From: CAZQXD01 sp964597315 | Lineage (GTDB): Bacteria; Pseudomonadota; Gammaproteobacteria; Competibacterales; Competibacteraceae | Length of the DNA stretch: 16,421 bases | Direction of reading: 5' to 3' | Assembly (NCBI GenBank): GCA_964597315.1 | Contig: CAZQXD010000085.1 | Coordinates: forward strand, 1-16,421 | Shown: positions 13,105 to 16,421 of the stretch, piece by piece | Numbering within the stretch: the first letter of the stretch is position 1 | Layout of the letters: each line of letters opens with the position of its first letter | Notes under the pieces: model-generated | What the model saw: the letters and a program-made list of their open reading frames with translations, nothing else | What the model was told of the DNA's origin: nothing | The model's database searches: none | Program-made: the position numbers and the translations under genes

Positions 13105-15204
13105 GTGGCGCGTAAAACCCCTATCGAGCGTTATCGTAATCTCGGGATTATGGCGCACATCGATGCCGGGAAAACCACTACGACAGAACGTATTCTGTTC
13201 TATACGGGGGTTTCTCATAAAATCGGTGAGGTGCACGATGGGGCCGCCGTGATGGACTGGATGGTTCAGGAGCAGGAGCGGGGGATTACCATTACTTCCG
13301 CTGCGACTACCTGTTTCTGGAGCGGTATGGGCAAACAGTTTCCAGAGCATCGTATCAATATCATCGATACCCCCGGCCATGTGGACTTTACCATTGAGGT
13401 AGAGCGCTCCCTGCGGGTGTTGGATGGCGCTTGCGCCGTGTTTTGCGCGGTCGGTGGTGTAGAGCCACAGTCTGAAACTGTCTGGCGCCAGGCCAACAAG
13501 TACAAAGTGCCGCGGCTGGCCTTCGTCAACAAGATGGACCGGGCTGGAGCTAATTTTCTGCGGGTGGTGAAGCAGATCAAGGAGCGTTTGGGCGCTAATC
13601 CAGTGCCCATTCAACTACCCATTGGCGCCGAAGAGAAATTCAAGGGCGTGGTGGATCTCATCAAGATGAAAGCCATCTGGTGGGATGAGGCCACCATGGG
13701 CGCTAATTTTGAGTACGGCGACATTCCCGCCGATATGCGGGATGCCTGCCAAGAGTGGCATGAGCATCTGGTTGAAGCGGCTGCCGAGGCCAACGAAGAG
13801 TACATGGAAAAGTACCTCGAAGGAGACGAGTTGACGGAAGCGGAGATCCGCAAGGGTCTACGCATGCGCACCTTGGCCAATGAGATTGTCCTGACTCTGT
13901 GTGGTTCGGCTTTCAAGAACAAAGGTGTACAGGCCATGCTCGATGCGGTTGTCGAGTTTATGCCCTCGCCCGTGGACGTGCCTGCCATCAAGGGGCATCT
14001 AGACGATGCGGCGGAGACCGTCGCCGAGCGTCATTCGTCCGATGACGAGCCGTTTGCGGCCCTGGCGTTCAAAATCGCGACCGATCCCTATGTCGGCACG
14101 CTGTCGTTTTTCCGGGTGTATTCCGGTGTGCTGAGTTCCGGCGACACGGTCTACAACCCCGTTAAAAGCAAAAAAGAGCGTATCGGCCGCATCCTGCAAA
14201 TGCATGCCAACAGCCGTGAGGAAATCAAAGAAGTGCGCGCCGGCGACATTGCTGCGGCGGTGGGCCTCAAGGACGTATCGACAGGCGATACCCTGTGCAG
14301 CCAGAACCAAGTGATTACCCTGGAGCGCATGGAGTTCCCGGAGCCGGTGATTTCCGTGGCTGTCGAGCCCAAGACCAAAGTTGATCAGGAAAAAATGGGC
14401 ATGGCGCTCAGCAAGCTGGCCCAGGAGGACCCGTCTTTCCGGGTTCACACCGACGAGGAGTCGGGACAGACCATTATTTCTGGAATGGGTGAACTGCATC
14501 TGGAGATCATCGTCGATCGGCTCAAGCGAGAGTTCAAGGTGGAGGCCAACGTTGGCGCCCCCCAGGTTGCTTACCGGGAAACCATTCGCAAAACCGTGGA
14601 GCAGGAAGGCAAATTTGTCCGCCAGTCCGGTGGTCGAGGGCAGTACGGCCATGTCTGGCTGCGTCTCGAACCCAGGGAGCCTGGAGAGGGCTACGAGTTC
14701 GTCAATTCCATCGTGGGTGGTGTCGTGCCCAGGGAGTACATCCCAGCGGTGGATAAGGGCATCAAGGAACAGATGGAAAATGGCGTGCTGGCGGGCTATC
14801 CGGTGGTGGATCTCAAAGTCACTCTGTTCGACGGCTCTTACCATGATGTGGACTCCTCGGAAATGGCCTTTAAGATCGCCGGCTCCATGGGCTTCAAAGA
14901 GGGCGCTCGCAAAGCCAGTCCAGTATTGCTGGAGCCGATCATGAAGGTGGAAGTGGTTACGCCTGAAGACTATATGGGCGATGTGATGGGCGATCTCAAT
15001 CGGCGCCGTGGTTTGGTGCAGGGCATGGAAGATGCTCCTGCGGGAAAAATCATTCGCGCCGAAGTGCCTCTGGCCGAAATGTTCGGCTATGCCACCGATC
15101 TTCGTTCAGCCACTCAGGGCCGAGCCACCTACTCCATGGAGTTTGCCAAGTACAACGAGGCGCCCGCCAATGTGGCGGAAGCTGTCATCAAAAAAGCGTC
15201 GTAA
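13105..15204 (+). CDS. fusA: Elongation factor G
   Basis: EF-G is the GTPase that moves tRNAs and mRNA through the ribosome; with ribosome recycling factor it also splits ribosomes after termination. The 699-residue product (704 in E. coli) starts with GTG at 13105, supported by GAGGA at 13093-13097 and the conserved beginning ARKTPIERYRN. The GTP-binding motifs are AHIDAGKTTTTE (residues 17-28), DTPGH (88-92, with catalytic H92) and NKMD (142-145). Later domains carry GDIAAAVGLKDV, SGMGELHLEI, SGGRGQYGHV and GSYHDVDSSEMAFK. The C-terminus has EVPLAEMFGYATDLRS. It lies 17 bases after rpsG and 26 before tuf. Codon use is C-rich and typical of the block (for example Thr ACC 19, ACT 7, ACG 6, ACA 2). 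Confidence 0.99.
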   Translation: MARKTPIERYRNLGIMAHIDAGKTTTTERILFYTGVSHKIGEVHDGAAVMDWMVQEQERGITITSAATTCFWSGMGKQFPEHRINIIDTPGHVDFTIEVERSLRVLDGACAVFCAVGGVEPQSETVWRQANKYKVPRLAFVNKMDRAGANFLRVVKQIKERLGANPVPIQLPIGAEEKFKGVVDLIKMKAIWWDEATMGANFEYGDIPADMRDACQEWHEHLVEAAAEANEEYMEKYLEGDELTEAEIRKGLRMRTLANEIVLTLCGSAFKNKGVQAMLDAVVEFMPSPVDVPAIKGHLDDAAETVAERHSSDDEPFAALAFKIATDPYVGTLSFFRVYSGVLSSGDTVYNPVKSKKERIGRILQMHANSREEIKEVRAGDIAAAVGLKDVSTGDTLCSQNQVITLERMEFPEPVISVAVEPKTKVDQEKMGMALSKLAQEDPSFRVHTDEESGQTIISGMGELHLEIIVDRLKREFKVEANVGAPQVAYRETIRKTVEQEGKFVRQSGGRGQYGHVWLRLEPREPGEGYEFVNSIVGGVVPREYIPAVDKGIKEQMENGVLAGYPVVDLKVTLFDGSYHDVDSSEMAFKIAGSMGFKEGARKASPVLLEPIMKVEVVTPEDYMGDVMGDLNRRRGLVQGMEDAPAGKIIRAEVPLAEMFGYATDLRSATQGRATYSMEFAKYNEAPANVAEAVIKKAS

Positions 15205-15230
15205 CTTACAGTTTTTAATGAGGTGACACG

Positions 15231-16421
<1,191 letters not shown>

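Noticed and set aside
13999..14844. Open frame of 281 codons on the - strand inside fusA
   Set aside because: It lies fully opposite conserved EF-G domains, and no ribosome-binding site or family match is seen.
13105..15204. Drug-resistance changes in fusA, rpoB (513-539) or rpsL (K43, K88)
   Set aside because: The key residues checked in RpoB and S12 are wild type, and EF-G shows no obvious departure in its motifs, although I did not check every fusidic acid site.

Overview
This 16.4 kb window is a conserved housekeeping block of a gammaproteobacterium: the 3' part of a tRNA-Trp gene, then secE, nusG, the L11-L1 and L10-L7/L12 ribosomal protein pairs, rpoB, rpoC, and the streptomycin (str) operon rpsL-rpsG-fusA-tuf. 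All genes are on the + strand and all ten proteins align end to end with well-known families. The assignment rests on close identity to Escherichia coli proteins recalled from memory: RpoC zinc and catalytic residues fall on the same residue numbers as in E. coli, and RpoB is offset by only +6 and later +19. Two features point to a non-enteric member of the class: rpoC is directly followed by rpsL, and tRNA-Trp sits directly before secE, an arrangement I recall from Pseudomonas-like genomes. I cannot name a genus from the sequence alone.

Layout. 1-56 is the tRNA-Trp 3' part (its first about 20 bases lie outside the window). 151-1067 holds secE and nusG (protein export and transcription elongation). 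1122-2252 holds rplK-rplA, preceded by a small hairpin that may be the L1 feedback site. 2253-2486 is a structured leader, probably the L10 autoregulatory leader, with a candidate promoter at its 5' end. 2487-3452 holds rplJ-rplL. 3453-3671 is a spacer with a terminator-like attenuator and further hairpins. 3672-11997 holds rpoB and rpoC. 11998-12208 contains a terminator hairpin, a near-consensus sigma-70 promoter with a GC-rich discriminator, and the rpsL leader. 12209-16421 holds rpsL, rpsG, fusA and tuf, with tuf ending on the last base.

The genes work together: the transcription core (beta, beta'), its elongation factor NusG, ribosomal stalk and decoding-site proteins, and the two elongation factors that use the stalk. 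The control elements visible between genes (L1 site, L10 leader, partial terminator before rpoB, separate strong promoter for the str operon) fit the known need to make these products in different amounts from one cluster.

No stretch longer than 300 bases lacks a gene, and I see no mobile element, CRISPR array, defence gene or undescribed system. The most unusual signals are (1) the codon use of tuf, which is strongly G-ending (ACG, GCG, TCG, CCG) and unlike the adjoining fusA, and (2) a duplicated 9-base element in the rplJ leader that offers two alternative pairing partners to one strand.
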